Shown here: positions 29,309 through 38,042 of the stretch, piece after piece
Numbering within the stretch: the first letter of the stretch is position 1
Layout of the letters: each line of letters starts with the position of its first letter
NCBI RefSeq assembly: GCF_040546685.1
Contig: NZ_JBEPOH010000001.1
Span: 3,720,001-3,784,000 of the forward strand
Origin: Variovorax sp. OAS795
Lineage (GTDB): Bacteria > Pseudomonadota > Gammaproteobacteria > Burkholderiales > Burkholderiaceae_C
Direction of reading: 5' to 3'
DNA length: 64,000 bases
Translations under genes and position numbers: made by a program
The notes under the pieces: model-generated
Told to the model about the DNA's origin: nothing
Seen by the model: the letters and a program-made list of their open reading frames with translations, nothing else
The model's database searches: none

Positions 29309-30943
29309 CTAGTTCAACGGAGACTGGCACTCCGGCAGCGGAATGACAAGTCGCCTGCCTCCCCAGTCCGTGTTCCCCTTGTCGATGGCAAGAAGGTCGG
29401 CTCCGCGATACACGGCGAGCGCGATCGACGTCGTCGACTGCTGCAGCTTGCTTGCTGGAAGAAAAACCCGGTCCCTCCAGATCTGGCCCGCTTTCACCAT
29501 CGCTGTCCGCGTAGGCTGGCCATAGTCCTGTTGCGCAAGGATCGCGCCGCTGGCGTCGACCAGGTGCAGCGCATTCATGTAGCCGAAGGGCTGGTCCATC
29601 CTGCTTTGCCATGCAAAGTCGAGTTCGATGCCATCCGGAAGGCATCGCACATCGAGGCCCCGCAATTCGAATCGGCCGCCGAACACGGAGCCGGAGTGCG
29701 GGGCGATCGGCGCGTGCGTCATCAAAGAAGCATCTCGCTCGCTGATGAAGTTGGCGCCGCCGGACCGTGTGAATACGGTTGCCACCGTGATCCACAGCAG
29801 GAGGGCGGCGGAGGCCGGGCCGAGCAATCTTTTGAAGTCGAGCCTGACAGAACCCGCCGAGCCGGTCAGCACTGCGCGGGCAGGAAGCTCGATGCATCGC
29901 CACATCAGGTAAGACAGAAGAAGTAGCACCCCGAAGAACACGACAAGATCCAGCTGTCCGCCAACGCGCGCAAAGCTTCCCTTGTTGTTCGAAAAGTACA
30001 AGATCAGAATCTGGTGAACCAGGTACATGGAGAAGCTGATCTCGCCGAGAAGAACCAGTGGGCGCTGTTCAAGAAACGCCGAAACGCGGCCATGGCCGTG
30101 TGCCATCACGTAGATCAGCGCGGCGAAGGACAAGAAGGACGAACTGGGCCCAATCCACTGATTGATCGGAGCGTCGGGAAACATGGCGTCGATCGCCTCA
30201 AGCGCATAGTGTGAAGCAATGACATTCAGCAAACAAAGCAGCAGCACCCCGATTTCAATCGCAGTGCCCATGCGCCTGCCTGTCGTGTATTTCCTGGTCT
30301 GGAATAGCTGCGCCGCGGCCATCCCGACGATGAACTCGAGCAGTCGGCTGAGCGGACTGATGTAGAGAACACCGAGCTGCGTGGGCTCGAACGCATTGAG
30401 ATTCGTGGGTGTCACTACAGGGAGAGCCAAGGCGCCGCACGCCCATACCAGCACAAGCAACAACAGGGCAGCGCCCGCCAGCTTGGCGCGCCAGGTTGCG
30501 CTCCAACGGTGCAGCAAAAAGGGGAAGCAGAGATAGAAGAAAAACTCTGTCGAGATACTCCAGGCAACAGCGTTGTAGGAGAGAAAGAAATTCCAGGATG
30601 GCACCCATGCCTGCACAAGCGCCAGATTCGCAATGGCTGTGGCCGGCACGATCTTGTAGTCGAGCAGCCACCATCCCAGCAGGAAACTGGCAAAGTGGGC
30701 CGGCCAGATCCGGGCGATGCGGGCGCGCCAGAAACTCGCAATTGCCTTGCGGTCCGGCAGGTGCGGGTACACGTACGCAAGGATGAATCCGGACAGGACA
30801 AAGAAGAACGAGACGCCCTGGCCCAACCCGATATCTACGTCCGGCACTCCCATTTCGCCGCGCAAATGCTGAAAGACGATCGCCAGGGCGGCAAAAAAGC
30901 GCAGCGACGTCAGTTGCTCGAGGCGTGAACCATTTTTCTGCAT
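29309..30943 (-). CDS. Membrane acyltransferase (acyltransferase 3 / OafA family)
   Basis: 544 residues. The N-terminal 370 residues have about ten membrane helices with the family motifs: LTSLRFFAALAIVFQHL near residue 10, SFFFVLSGFILAYVYP, RARIARIWPAHF and the WSISTEFFFYLCFP region. The C-terminal 150 residues are soluble, as in OafA-type proteins that add a catalytic or lectin-like domain. It O-acylates a surface polysaccharide, lipid or peptidoglycan in the inner membrane. ATG at 30943; a GTG at 30994 is an alternative with no better ribosome site. No polysaccharide genes flank it, so the acceptor is unknown. Confidence 0.85.
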   Translation of the reverse strand: MQKNGSRLEQLTSLRFFAALAIVFQHLRGEMGVPDVDIGLGQGVSFFFVLSGFILAYVYPHLPDRKAIASFWRARIARIWPAHFASFLLGWWLLDYKIVPATAIANLALVQAWVPSWNFFLSYNAVAWSISTEFFFYLCFPFLLHRWSATWRAKLAGAALLLLVLVWACGALALPVVTPTNLNAFEPTQLGVLYISPLSRLLEFIVGMAAAQLFQTRKYTTGRRMGTAIEIGVLLLCLLNVIASHYALEAIDAMFPDAPINQWIGPSSSFLSFAALIYVMAHGHGRVSAFLEQRPLVLLGEISFSMYLVHQILILYFSNNKGSFARVGGQLDLVVFFGVLLLLSYLMWRCIELPARAVLTGSAGSVRLDFKRLLGPASAALLLWITVATVFTRSGGANFISERDASLMTHAPIAPHSGSVFGGRFELRGLDVRCLPDGIELDFAWQSRMDQPFGYMNALHLVDASGAILAQQDYGQPTRTAMVKAGQIWRDRVFLPASKLQQSTTSIALAVYRGADLLAIDKGNTDWGGRRLVIPLPECQSPLN

Positions 30944-31009
30944 GGAGGCGCAAATGTAACTGGATATTGCCTTCCCTCGTACCAGCGTTTCCACCCTGCA
31001 CTGGCGGAA

Positions 31010-31744
31010 TCAGTCCGCTGCGATTTCGCGGCCCAGCGCCCCAGGCTCTGTTCCTTCGGGCAGCACCGGCTGCGCATCGAAGGTTTCGACCGGCGCCAAC
31101 TTCAAGAGCTTCCTGGCTTCGTCCACGGTTCCATCCAGCCAGGGGTCGACCTCGTACGCCTCGAGGGGAATCACCGAGCGCTTGTCCTGCTTGTCGGGCG
31201 CCACCTTCGGATCGGGCTTGTGCATGCGTCCCATCAGAGGGTGTCCGTCGGCATTGATCGTCAGCATCGTGTAGCTGTCCCAGACCTCGCCGCTGTCGCT
31301 GTCGGTCCATGTGCGCCACAGGCCCGCCAAACCCCAAGGCGCACCATCAGCACGGCGAAACCGCCACCAGACGTTCTTGCCGGTCTCCCAGTTCGGCTCG
31401 TCGAAGCTGGCGGCCGGGATGATGCAGCGCTTGCCGAGCGCCCAGGCATCCTTGTAGGCCGGCGACTTTTCCATGCCCTCGATGCGCGCGTTGACCGTGC
31501 TCAGGCGCGTTCCGCGCGCGGTCACTGGCACGTTCGTCTTCGACCAGGGCGGGATCAGCCCCCACTGCCCCACCGCCAGCTCGCGTGCGTATTCCACGCC
31601 ATCTGCACGCCGGATGAAGCTGGCCAGCGACAGCGGAAACACTGTCAGCAAGTGGTCCCAATTCTCGCGTCGACCGGACCTTCGGTCGACCTTCCAGAAG
31701 GCTTCCATCTCGCGTTCTTCCGGGCTGATGTAGCGGGTGCACAT
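31010..31744 (-). CDS. SOS-response-associated peptidase (HMCES/YedK family)
   Basis: 244 residues. The Cys at position 2 is the catalytic residue that cross-links abasic sites (MCTRYISPEE). WGLIPPWSK, STVNARIEG and CIIPAASFDE are the family motifs; here the usual GFYEW reads FDEPNW and the HMPVIL segment is replaced by MHKPDPK, a variant subgroup. The protein forms a thiazolidine link with abasic sites in single-stranded DNA, shielding them. ATG at 31744 has no clear ribosome site. It follows a 60-residue gene on the same strand behind a LexA box at 31971-31986. Confidence 0.88.
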   Translation of the reverse strand: MCTRYISPEEREMEAFWKVDRRSGRRENWDHLLTVFPLSLASFIRRADGVEYARELAVGQWGLIPPWSKTNVPVTARGTRLSTVNARIEGMEKSPAYKDAWALGKRCIIPAASFDEPNWETGKNVWWRFRRADGAPWGLAGLWRTWTDSDSGEVWDSYTMLTINADGHPLMGRMHKPDPKVAPDKQDKRSVIPLEAYEVDPWLDGTVDEARKLLKLAPVETFDAQPVLPEGTEPGALGREIAAD

Positions 31745-31775
31745 AGGCTCATTCTTGAGTCTCGATCGTGCGATG

Positions 31776-31958
31776 TCACTCGGTGATTGGCCGCAGCCAC
31801 TCAACGGCCGCCGCCTCGGGCGGCAACGATCGCAGTCGTTCGTCGCGCCATAGATCGCGGGCGACGTCCTCCAGTTCAAGGGGGTCGACGCTATGCCACT
31901 GCTGCTGCAGCCGGTGCGCGCAGGCGGCGATCCAGAGGTTTGCAGGCACGTTTTCCAT
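31776..31958 (-). CDS. Small protein of 60 residues in the SOS pair
   Basis: 60 residues: MENVPANLWIAACAHRLQQQ then WHSVDPLELEDVARDLWRDE. It looks helical and real, but I do not recognise the family. It ends 31 bases before the SOS-associated peptidase gene on the same strand, so the two are probably one transcript. The LexA box lies 12 bases upstream of its start, so a short or no leader is implied; a GTG nine bases inside is an alternative start. Function unknown. Confidence 0.6.
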   Translation of the reverse strand: MENVPANLWIAACAHRLQQQWHSVDPLELEDVARDLWRDERLRSLPPEAAAVEWLRPITE

Positions 31959-31970
31959 TTGGCAATACTA

Positions 31971-31986
31971 CTGTACATTCATACAG
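31971..31986. promoter_or_regulatory. LexA box (CTGT-N8-ACAG)
   Basis: CTGTACATTCATACAG is a full match to the gammaproteobacterial and betaproteobacterial LexA consensus CTGT-N8-ACAG. It lies 12 bases upstream of the leftward small gene, which leads into the SOS-associated peptidase. That gene set is a known SOS target, so the site is well explained. The same box sits 12 bases before the rightward gene at 31999. Confidence 0.8.
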
Positions 31987-31998
31987 GTGTATTGCGAA

Positions 31999-32409
31999 GT
32001 GTTCAGATACCTGTTCGAGGGCCAGGCGCTTTCCACCAAGGAAGCGGTGAGGCTCACGCGCCGCACCGGGGAGCTGGTCTACATTCCGCGCCTTCACGAT
32101 CCCCGGCGGGGGCGCAGTCTGATGATCGCAATGCTGCTCGCCGAGGACGGCGACAGCTATGTGATCCCGCTGCTCAACCGCGCTTGCGTGGTGGAGGTAC
32201 GCAGTGGATTGCTCATCGAAGGAACAGAGATCAATCCCCGCGGACGAGCCGTCAAGAACATCAAGACGGACACCTATCCTCAACGGTGGTTCTGCCGTCC
32301 GATCCCGCGCCCTGCCCCGACTACAGGCGTTGGATCACGTGGAGATCCGGGTGAGCCCACCAATGTCACACGAGGAAATTCAAGATCCGCACACTTCCGA
32401 GAGCGTTGA
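31999..32409 (+). CDS. Hypothetical protein, divergent from the SOS pair
   Basis: About 136 residues from a GTG at 31999 (VFRYLFEGQ...). The body LSTKEAVRLTRRTGELVYIP and IAMLLAEDGDSYVIPLLNRA looks well ordered for about 105 residues; the last 30 are low in information and may be read-through after a truncation at its 3' end. An alternative GTG is at 31987. It is divergent from the SOS-associated gene pair over a LexA box and could be under the same control. No family recognised. It ends about 160 bases before the tRNA gene. Confidence 0.5.
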   Translation: MFRYLFEGQALSTKEAVRLTRRTGELVYIPRLHDPRRGRSLMIAMLLAEDGDSYVIPLLNRACVVEVRSGLLIEGTEINPRGRAVKNIKTDTYPQRWFCRPIPRPAPTTGVGSRGDPGEPTNVTRGNSRSAHFRER

Positions 32410-32571
32410 GCTGCCTGAACGAGGCGGGAAAGCTCTTTACGGCAACTCCAATCGACTGCCGTTCGCTCTGGACCTCGAAGCACATGGACCTATACTCTTG
32501 GCAGACGTTTCCCGCAGCCATGGGAACGACGTGCTCAGGTCGAACGTTGGTGATCAACGGGTCGCCAAAAT

Positions 32572-32645
32572 GCGGGTGTAGTTCAATGGTAGAACGGCAG
32601 CTTCCCAAGCTTCATACGAGGGTTCGATTCCCTTCACCCGCTCCA
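32572..32645 (+). tRNA. tRNA-Gly (anticodon CCC)
   Basis: The acceptor arms GCGGGTG (32572) and CACCCGC (to 32641) pair fully. The D arm has GTTCAATGGTAGAAC, the anticodon loop is TTCCCAA with CCC in the middle, and the T arm is AGGGTTCGATTCCCT. Discriminator T and an encoded CCA follow. It is the attachment site of the island: the integrase gene starts 173 bases downstream and lower-GC accessory DNA follows. Confidence 0.93.
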
Positions 32646-32772
32646 CTTATGGGTCCAAAGCGATCCTAGTGCTTCCTAAAAGTCCTTGTCAATCAATGAC
32701 TTAGAAAGAATCATCGTCCCAATCGGTCCAACAGAATCCGACGGAAGCCAACATGATTCAGGGGCACACGAC

Positions 32773-32817
32773 GGGGAACATGGGCATACTCACGCTCACA
32801 TGACCCCCTTGTTCCCC
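32773..32817. promoter_or_regulatory. Inverted repeat before the integrase gene
   Basis: GGGGAACA (32773-32780) and TGTTCCCC (32810-32817) form an 8-bp inverted repeat that ends two bases before the integrase ATG. It may be an operator or an integrase arm site near attL, or a leader hairpin covering the start codon region. Evidence is pattern only. Confidence 0.4.
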
Positions 32818-32818
32818 T

Positions 32819-34045
32819 ATGCTGACAGAACTCACCTGCAAGAACGCAACGTGCCCGCCTGAGAAGAGACGAGCGCGATTCACGGACGGGGGAAACCTGT
32901 ATCTCGAAGCCGCGCCAAACGGCTCGAAACGCTGGTTTTGGAAGTACACGTTCGATGGCAAAGAGAAGCGTCTCGCGATCGGCAGCTACCCAACTGTCAG
33001 GCTCAAAGATGCGAGAGCCAGTCGCGATGAGGCTCGAAAGGTTCTTCAGACTGGAGCCGATCCCACTCAACGTCGCAGACTAAACAAGGCCGCAGTTCGT
33101 GTTAACGCGGTTACAACCTATGAAAAGGTGGCCCGCGAGTTCCACGCCGTCAAGACCAAGGGCTGGAGTGAAGCGCACAGCACCAAGTGGCTGCGGCTGC
33201 AGGAAAGCAATCTCTTCCCCTGGATCGGCGGACTCCCCCTTCGGGACATCACAGCCAGCGTGCTGCTGGACCCCTTACGCCGAGTGGAAAGCAAAGGACT
33301 GAACGAGACTGCCGTCTCACTTCGTCAGTACGCTGGGCAAGTTTTTCGCTACGGCATTGCCACCGGTCGCTGCGAAGACGATCCAGCAACCAAGCTGCGC
33401 GGGGCATTAGGTGCCGTGATCGTAAAAAACATGGCTGCGGTGCTCGCCCCCGCGAAGGCCGGCGACCTGATGCGAGCAATCGACAGCTATCACGGACTTC
33501 CGGCAACGCGAGAAGCATTGCTTCTTTCTGCCCTACTCTTCCAACGCCCTGGCAACATACGGGGAATGGAATGGGCATGGGTCGACTTCAAAAATTGCCA
33601 AATCACCATACCGGCAGCTTCAATGAAGCGAACAAAACAAGCAAAGCTCAGCGGCGAGCCCCACATGGTCCCCCTCGCCCCACAAGCCGTTGCCTCGCTG
33701 AAGCGCATGTACGTACTAACCGGACATGGCCGCTATGTGTTCCCTAGCCTTCTCACAGCCGAGCGACCAATGTCCGACAACACGGTTAACACGGCGTTGC
33801 GGCGCATGGGCTTCGACAACACAGAGATGACAGCTCACGGCTTCCGAGCCATGGCGAGAACAATTATGGTCGAGGAACTTCATGTCAATCCGGAAGTGAT
33901 CGAGGAGCAGCTGGCTCATGGAAAAAGTGGCCCTCTGGGCGCGGCCTACAACCGAGCTCAATTCAAAGCGCAACGCCGCAAGATGATGACGCTATGGGCC
34001 GACTATCTTGATCAGCTCCGAGCGACCAAGCCCGCAACCCCCTGA
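32819..34045 (+). CDS. Tyrosine recombinase, P4-type integrase
   Basis: 408 residues. An N-terminal DUF4102-type arm-binding domain (RFTDGGNLYLEAAPNGSKRW, then KRLAIGSYPTVRLKDAR) is followed by the SAM-like core domain and the catalytic domain. Catalytic residues are visible: Arg243 in RPGNIRGMEW, then HGFRAMART, and the Tyr in LGAAYNRAQ. It catalyses site-specific integration and excision at the tRNA-Gly(CCC) 3' end. ATG at 32819. It lies in the standard place for an element that uses this tRNA. Confidence 0.93.
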   Translation: MLTELTCKNATCPPEKRRARFTDGGNLYLEAAPNGSKRWFWKYTFDGKEKRLAIGSYPTVRLKDARASRDEARKVLQTGADPTQRRRLNKAAVRVNAVTTYEKVAREFHAVKTKGWSEAHSTKWLRLQESNLFPWIGGLPLRDITASVLLDPLRRVESKGLNETAVSLRQYAGQVFRYGIATGRCEDDPATKLRGALGAVIVKNMAAVLAPAKAGDLMRAIDSYHGLPATREALLLSALLFQRPGNIRGMEWAWVDFKNCQITIPAASMKRTKQAKLSGEPHMVPLAPQAVASLKRMYVLTGHGRYVFPSLLTAERPMSDNTVNTALRRMGFDNTEMTAHGFRAMARTIMVEELHVNPEVIEEQLAHGKSGPLGAAYNRAQFKAQRRKMMTLWADYLDQLRATKPATP

Positions 34046-34062
34046 TGCGATGCTTTCAAACG

Positions 34063-34079
34063 ATCAGCCCTCGGCTGAT
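34063..34079. terminator. Hairpin after the integrase gene
   Basis: ATCAGCC, loop CTC, GGCTGAT: a perfect 7-bp stem 18 bases past the integrase stop. No T tract follows, so it is at best a weak terminator. Confidence 0.4.
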
Positions 34080-34209
34080 GGCAGCAAGCGACGATTTTCA
34101 GCGGCCTCTACACATCGACAACATCGATTCAGGGTTGCTACATTCGAAGCCTTGCCCCTCTTGCGCTAACAACCGAGCATCCTGAAAGTACTTTCCAAGA
34201 AAGTCGCGC

Positions 34210-35235
34210 GTGCAGAAGATCGACATCCAACTCCCTCCCGGCGATCCCATCGATCTTTGGGACTTGACCAGACTCATCGCCAAGTCCATCTGTCCGAGTC
34301 TGCGCGAGGCCGAAGACTATGCTTGGCTACAGAAAAAGCTCGTCAAGTTGCCCACCTTGGATCTGGAAATGCAGTCCGACATGACAACCGGGGAGCGGGC
34401 TACGTTACTTCACATTTTGCCGGGCTTGCCACCTCGCGCCGGCATGTCCGCGCAAGATCGAGAGGTGTTCATGGACGCCTATCTGAAGCATCCTGATCGT
34501 CTCCCCTGGAAACCAGTGTTTGTGAGCGAAGAAGAGGTCGCGGCCAACGGCCTTCAGATTCTCCAAATTCAGGAGAAACACCGCCTCGCGCTGCAGCACG
34601 CAATCGCATCCGGCAAACTCATCGCATTTGACCAGCATCACATCAACGAAAGCCGCGCAGGGAAGAACATCTTCATTCGTCGCGAAGATGCCTTGGATTA
34701 CCTCAAGGCGCATCGGCTTCGTACGGCTGAAGATCCAAGCATTCTTTCCATCCTCTCAGCGCCGAGACCGAAAGCCTCGGCCACAAAAGCTGCAACATCA
34801 GCGAAAGCATTTGCAGCCGATCACCAACGCGAGCCGGTGAAAGCAGACTCGTTCGAAGCCCCAAAAGCGACGACAGCGCAAGTTGACTTCGCTGCCCCCG
34901 TGACCACACCAATCTCGGCGTCTACCCCCCCGCCAAGAGCGAAGCGTCTATCCTCCCAACAGAACGGCAACGCTCACCAATCACCGAAGAAGAGCATAGA
35001 GACTTCGGTCGAACCCGATCGGCACAACACCGCCACAGTGATCTTGCGCCGACGCCAAGTCGAGGCCCGAACCTCGTTGTCGCGCTCGGCCATCTATGAT
35101 CGACTCGACCCAAACTCCCCGCGATACGACCCCACTTTTCCCAAACAAGTGAAGCTCGGCAGTTCAAGCGTCGGCTGGCTGGAAAGCGAAATTGAAAACT
35201 GGCTCACAGCGAGGACGCGCGCATCGCGCCTATGA
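34210..35235 (+). CDS. AlpA-like excisionase/regulator fusion
   Basis: 341 residues from a GTG. Residues 270-335 are an AlpA-type DNA-binding domain (LRRRQVEARTSLSRSAIYDR, then WLESEIENWLTAR), the prophage regulator/excisionase fold. The first 175 residues are an unrecognised domain and residues 190-265 a low-complexity Ala/Pro/Ser linker. AlpA proteins turn on integrase or act as directionality factors. Fusion to a large N-terminal domain is unusual. It is next to the integrase, as expected. A broken second AlpA follows at 35263. Confidence 0.7.
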   Translation: MQKIDIQLPPGDPIDLWDLTRLIAKSICPSLREAEDYAWLQKKLVKLPTLDLEMQSDMTTGERATLLHILPGLPPRAGMSAQDREVFMDAYLKHPDRLPWKPVFVSEEEVAANGLQILQIQEKHRLALQHAIASGKLIAFDQHHINESRAGKNIFIRREDALDYLKAHRLRTAEDPSILSILSAPRPKASATKAATSAKAFAADHQREPVKADSFEAPKATTAQVDFAAPVTTPISASTPPPRAKRLSSQQNGNAHQSPKKSIETSVEPDRHNTATVILRRRQVEARTSLSRSAIYDRLDPNSPRYDPTFPKQVKLGSSSVGWLESEIENWLTARTRASRL

Positions 35236-35262
35236 GCCGAGGATGGCGCACCCCCTCGCCAA

Positions 35263-35453
35263 GCTGAGCACACGGCTACTGCCATCGCCCGTACCGGCCT
35301 GTCGCGCTCGAGCTTCTACAAGCGGCAGAATACCAAAAGCCGCAATTTCAATTCGGTCTTCCCCAGCCCAATGCAGATCGGCCGAGCGCCATGGGATGCC
35401 GCGAAGATGAACTCGATGCATGGATCGACTCTCGGCCCACTAATGATCCCTGA
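35263..35453 (+). pseudogene. Remnant of a second AlpA family gene
   Basis: One frame reads AIARTGLSRSSFYKRQNTKS then RNFNSVFPSPMQIG, and the other continues with MGCREDELDAWIDSRPTNDP up to a stop at 35453. Together they give a complete AlpA fold with a frameshift between about 35382 and 35391. The order matches the AlpA domain at the end of the preceding gene. It has no intact start. It shows that an older AlpA gene decayed here. Confidence 0.65.
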
Positions 35454-35487
35454 GGCCTCAGATTTCTACTGAATTACAGAGATACCG

Positions 35488-36387
35488 TTGACTGCAAATT
35501 TTCCATTCGACAAGACTGACGTTGGGAGTCGCGTTTCAATCATACGGAAATGGGGCCTTGAATCCACCGGCGAATCGATCAACCTGCTTGACCTTGTCGC
35601 CAATTTGGAAATCGCTTGGAGAGCCTTGCTTCGTACCGAAGCCCAGCAACGCTCTCAGCACGCCGTCCCGACACGTGGCTTAACCAAAACAGAAGAAATA
35701 GCCTTGGAACTCTTCGGAATTCAAAGCCTGAGAATCGAATTGGAGAGAGCATCCAACGAAGGGATCCGGAGACGCGCATCACTGACGAAAAACCATAGTC
35801 TCTCGCAAATTCTTACAGGTGAAAAAAATCAAGAAAACAAGGGGTCGATGGAATTTCAAATCACCAATGAGATCGCTCCTACCGATTTGACGGCGGCTTC
35901 CGATATTTCCTTGTCACCCCCGATACCGCCGAACTTGCAAAAGAATTACCCCAAGACGATCGACCTACAAGTTAAAAGACTCCGTCCAAAAGCCCTGAGC
36001 ATCTTCTTAATTAGGGAAATTTTGCGCCATCGACTGCAATTAGGTAAAAACCGCAACGCAACGGCTAGGGAGTTCAATGTTGCTCAGGGCACGGTCACAG
36101 CTTTCACCCAGCTTGCCAAGCAGGCTGGTTGGAGTTGGGAGCATATCGAAAAACTAAATGGCGCAGAACTTCTAGCCGCTATGCGGCCGGACAAAGCCAG
36201 TCGAGTCGAGCCCAACTTTGTCGCAGTCCATGATTGGATTCGCGGCGGTCGGAAGCGGCGGGATGCATGGAAAGCATACCGCGACCGGTACGGCGCGCTG
36301 CAGACGTTTAGCTATCCACAGTTTTGCAAACGCTACGCCACTTGGCTTCTTGAGGCTCAGTTCCTCGACGTGCAGAGTGCAAGCTAA
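35488..36387 (+). CDS. Protein with a C-terminal IS21 IstA-like DNA-binding domain
   Basis: 299 residues from a TTG start. The N-terminal 160 residues are unrecognised and polar. The C-terminal part (about 175-290) matches the beginning of IS21 IstA: REILRHRLQLGKNRNATARE (helix-turn-helix) and VEPNFVAVHDWIRGG then YRDRYGALQTFSYPQFCKRY, as in the EPDW-VH-EL-YSRFCELY pattern. The DDE catalytic core is absent. So it seems to be a domesticated transposase DNA-binding domain. It lies between AlpA-like and Gp2-like genes in the element's leading region, so a role in element regulation or copy control is likely. GC is low. Confidence 0.6.
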   Translation: MTANFPFDKTDVGSRVSIIRKWGLESTGESINLLDLVANLEIAWRALLRTEAQQRSQHAVPTRGLTKTEEIALELFGIQSLRIELERASNEGIRRRASLTKNHSLSQILTGEKNQENKGSMEFQITNEIAPTDLTAASDISLSPPIPPNLQKNYPKTIDLQVKRLRPKALSIFLIREILRHRLQLGKNRNATAREFNVAQGTVTAFTQLAKQAGWSWEHIEKLNGAELLAAMRPDKASRVEPNFVAVHDWIRGGRKRRDAWKAYRDRYGALQTFSYPQFCKRYATWLLEAQFLDVQSAS

Positions 36388-36497
36388 AGCGTCAGGAGAG
36401 CCAACCTTTAGCGGCCCAATGATCGCACCACCTTGGTGTATCGAACTCCCCGTACCACCTCTCACCCCGGGCTTCCTTCTTGCTGCTGCGCTCTAAA

Positions 36498-36530
36498 CAA
36501 ACCGGCTAATTTGTACACCAAACCGGCTAA
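36498..36530. repeat. Two CAAACCGGCTAA direct repeats (21-base period)
   Basis: CAAACCGGCTAA occurs at 36498-36509 and 36519-36530, exactly 21 bases apart (two helical turns). They lie about 100 bases before the Gp2/Rep-like gene start. Such spaced repeats serve as iterons or operators in plasmid-like elements. Only two copies are seen. Confidence 0.5.
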
Positions 36531-36629
36531 GATGTGCGAGAAAATTCTCACCGTGCCTGTCAAGGTGCGATTCTCAATTCTTTGACCACCGCTTGGCGGC
36601 CTGCTGCAGGTGCCTTGCGCCGCGATGTC

Positions 36630-37829
36630 ATGCCCCAAAAGCCACCCCGCATCGACGCGCTGACTGACGCCGAGCTCTATCGAGGTGTTGCCGCGGACCA
36701 TGCTGCGCAGGACCCAAGAAGCGACGGCGCCGGCATGCAATCCGCAGTGCTTGATGAGCAGGTCCGAGTGGAAATGCTCTACGCTGTTGATCGACTCGTT
36801 GCTGCGATACGAGCAACGGATGATCTGGAGCAGTGGATGCCTCGCGGTTCCTACTGGTGGCCGGACCCGGCCAAATCCCTAACCTGGGACGGTTACACCC
36901 AAAGATTCCGACAAATCGTTGAGCAGCTCCGCGTCTTCCAGCAATTGAACAAGCTGGATTACAGCCCATCTTTTGATCTTTTTTCGCGCGTGCTTTTCGA
37001 CTTTGCGTTTCCGACGGAGAACGGGCCCACCCCCTCCTTGGCTTCGCCTGAGAAATGGACACGGCCGGTCCTAGGCCTGGAGGATGCTCAATACCAAATG
37101 ATGGAAAGGCGTAACCTAGGGCGGAGGAAATTGGAGGAGCGCCGACTCTTCGAAGCGATCCGAACGGAATTGCGAAGCAAGGCGCATGCACGTCAATTAT
37201 CACGTCGCAAGGAGGCTGCGACCGAGCATTACAAGTCCGGGAAAGCGCTTTTAGACAAACTTTTTATCGAATTGCCTGAGTTGCTGGTTGTTCGGGTGGA
37301 TTTGGGATACCTTCCCGGCCATTGGCCCGACCTCGCCAAGGCACGCGAGGACGTGAGGCGATTTTGGAACATTTCACGCGCAAAGAAGTACGCTTCGACT
37401 TTTGCCTCGCTGGCCGGCTACATCAAGAAGTTGGAGTACACATACATGCGCGGCTATCATTTTCATCTGATTCTGTTGTTCGATGCGCGGGCCGGCAGGG
37501 ATGTAGCGATCCGGATTCAAGAGCTCGAAAAGTTCTGGAGGAACATGTCGCATGGCCGCGGGAAAATCTTTGACTGTCGGCAATCGCTGAATGAGTACAA
37601 CCGCGCAGGGATTGGTATCATTCACCGCAATGACCTGCAATCGCGCGCGAAGCTCCTGAAGTACGGGCTCGAATACTTGGTGTTTAAAGACCTGTGCTTA
37701 AAGCCCAAGCGATCCGGCGCCCGGGCTTTTGAAACCTCTCAATTCCGGTCGCTGCAAACCAAGCGCGGGCAGCAGGAAAAGGCACGGCAGCTGGGGCTAG
37801 AGCTCGAGGCTCTCCGGCTTTTGCTCTAG
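36630..37829 (+). CDS. YagK/YfjJ C-terminal domain protein (inovirus Gp2-like)
   Basis: 399 residues. The C-terminal 190 residues carry the YagK/YfjJ family pattern: VVRVDLGYLPGHWPDLAK, LEYTYMRGYHFHLILLF, GKIFDCRQSL and LKYGLEYLVFKD. YHFHLILLF has the H-x-H form of HUH endonucleases, so a Rep-like nicking role is possible. Relatives are found in cryptic prophages CP4-6 and CP4-57 and are named inovirus Gp2. ATG at 36630 chosen; a GTG at 36534 extends it by 32 residues with less typical composition. Direct repeats precede it. A paralogue is at 44615. Confidence 0.68.
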   Translation: MPQKPPRIDALTDAELYRGVAADHAAQDPRSDGAGMQSAVLDEQVRVEMLYAVDRLVAAIRATDDLEQWMPRGSYWWPDPAKSLTWDGYTQRFRQIVEQLRVFQQLNKLDYSPSFDLFSRVLFDFAFPTENGPTPSLASPEKWTRPVLGLEDAQYQMMERRNLGRRKLEERRLFEAIRTELRSKAHARQLSRRKEAATEHYKSGKALLDKLFIELPELLVVRVDLGYLPGHWPDLAKAREDVRRFWNISRAKKYASTFASLAGYIKKLEYTYMRGYHFHLILLFDARAGRDVAIRIQELEKFWRNMSHGRGKIFDCRQSLNEYNRAGIGIIHRNDLQSRAKLLKYGLEYLVFKDLCLKPKRSGARAFETSQFRSLQTKRGQQEKARQLGLELEALRLLL

Positions 37830-37999
37830 CGTCTGTCGGCATTTTTGGGCGCCCTTGGCCTGGCGCCGCCCGGATGCTCATGGGCTCCGCGTACGGTTCG
37901 CCCGCGCCTTTTGAGCCTTCTTCGCGATTCAGGCCCCAACGCGCCGCACTCACAGGACCACATTAATTTCACAAACCGAGAGCACCCTCACCCGATTCC

Positions 38000-38042
38000 A
38001 GACAATGTCGCATTTTCCAAAAACTCTTGTGCGACATTGTCT
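38000..38042. promoter_or_regulatory. Double operator: two GACANTGTC palindromes inside a 13-bp inverted repeat
   Basis: AGACAATGTCGCA (38000-38012) and TGCGACATTGTCT (38030-38042) are perfect inverted copies. Each contains its own palindrome, GACAATGTC and GACATTGTC, with centres 32 bases apart, about three helical turns, so two dimers would lie on one face. The second palindrome exactly fills the spacer of the promoter TTGTGC (38027) / TAAACT (38050). The likely binder is the XRE-ImmA/IrrE protein encoded downstream at 40028. Confidence 0.7.
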
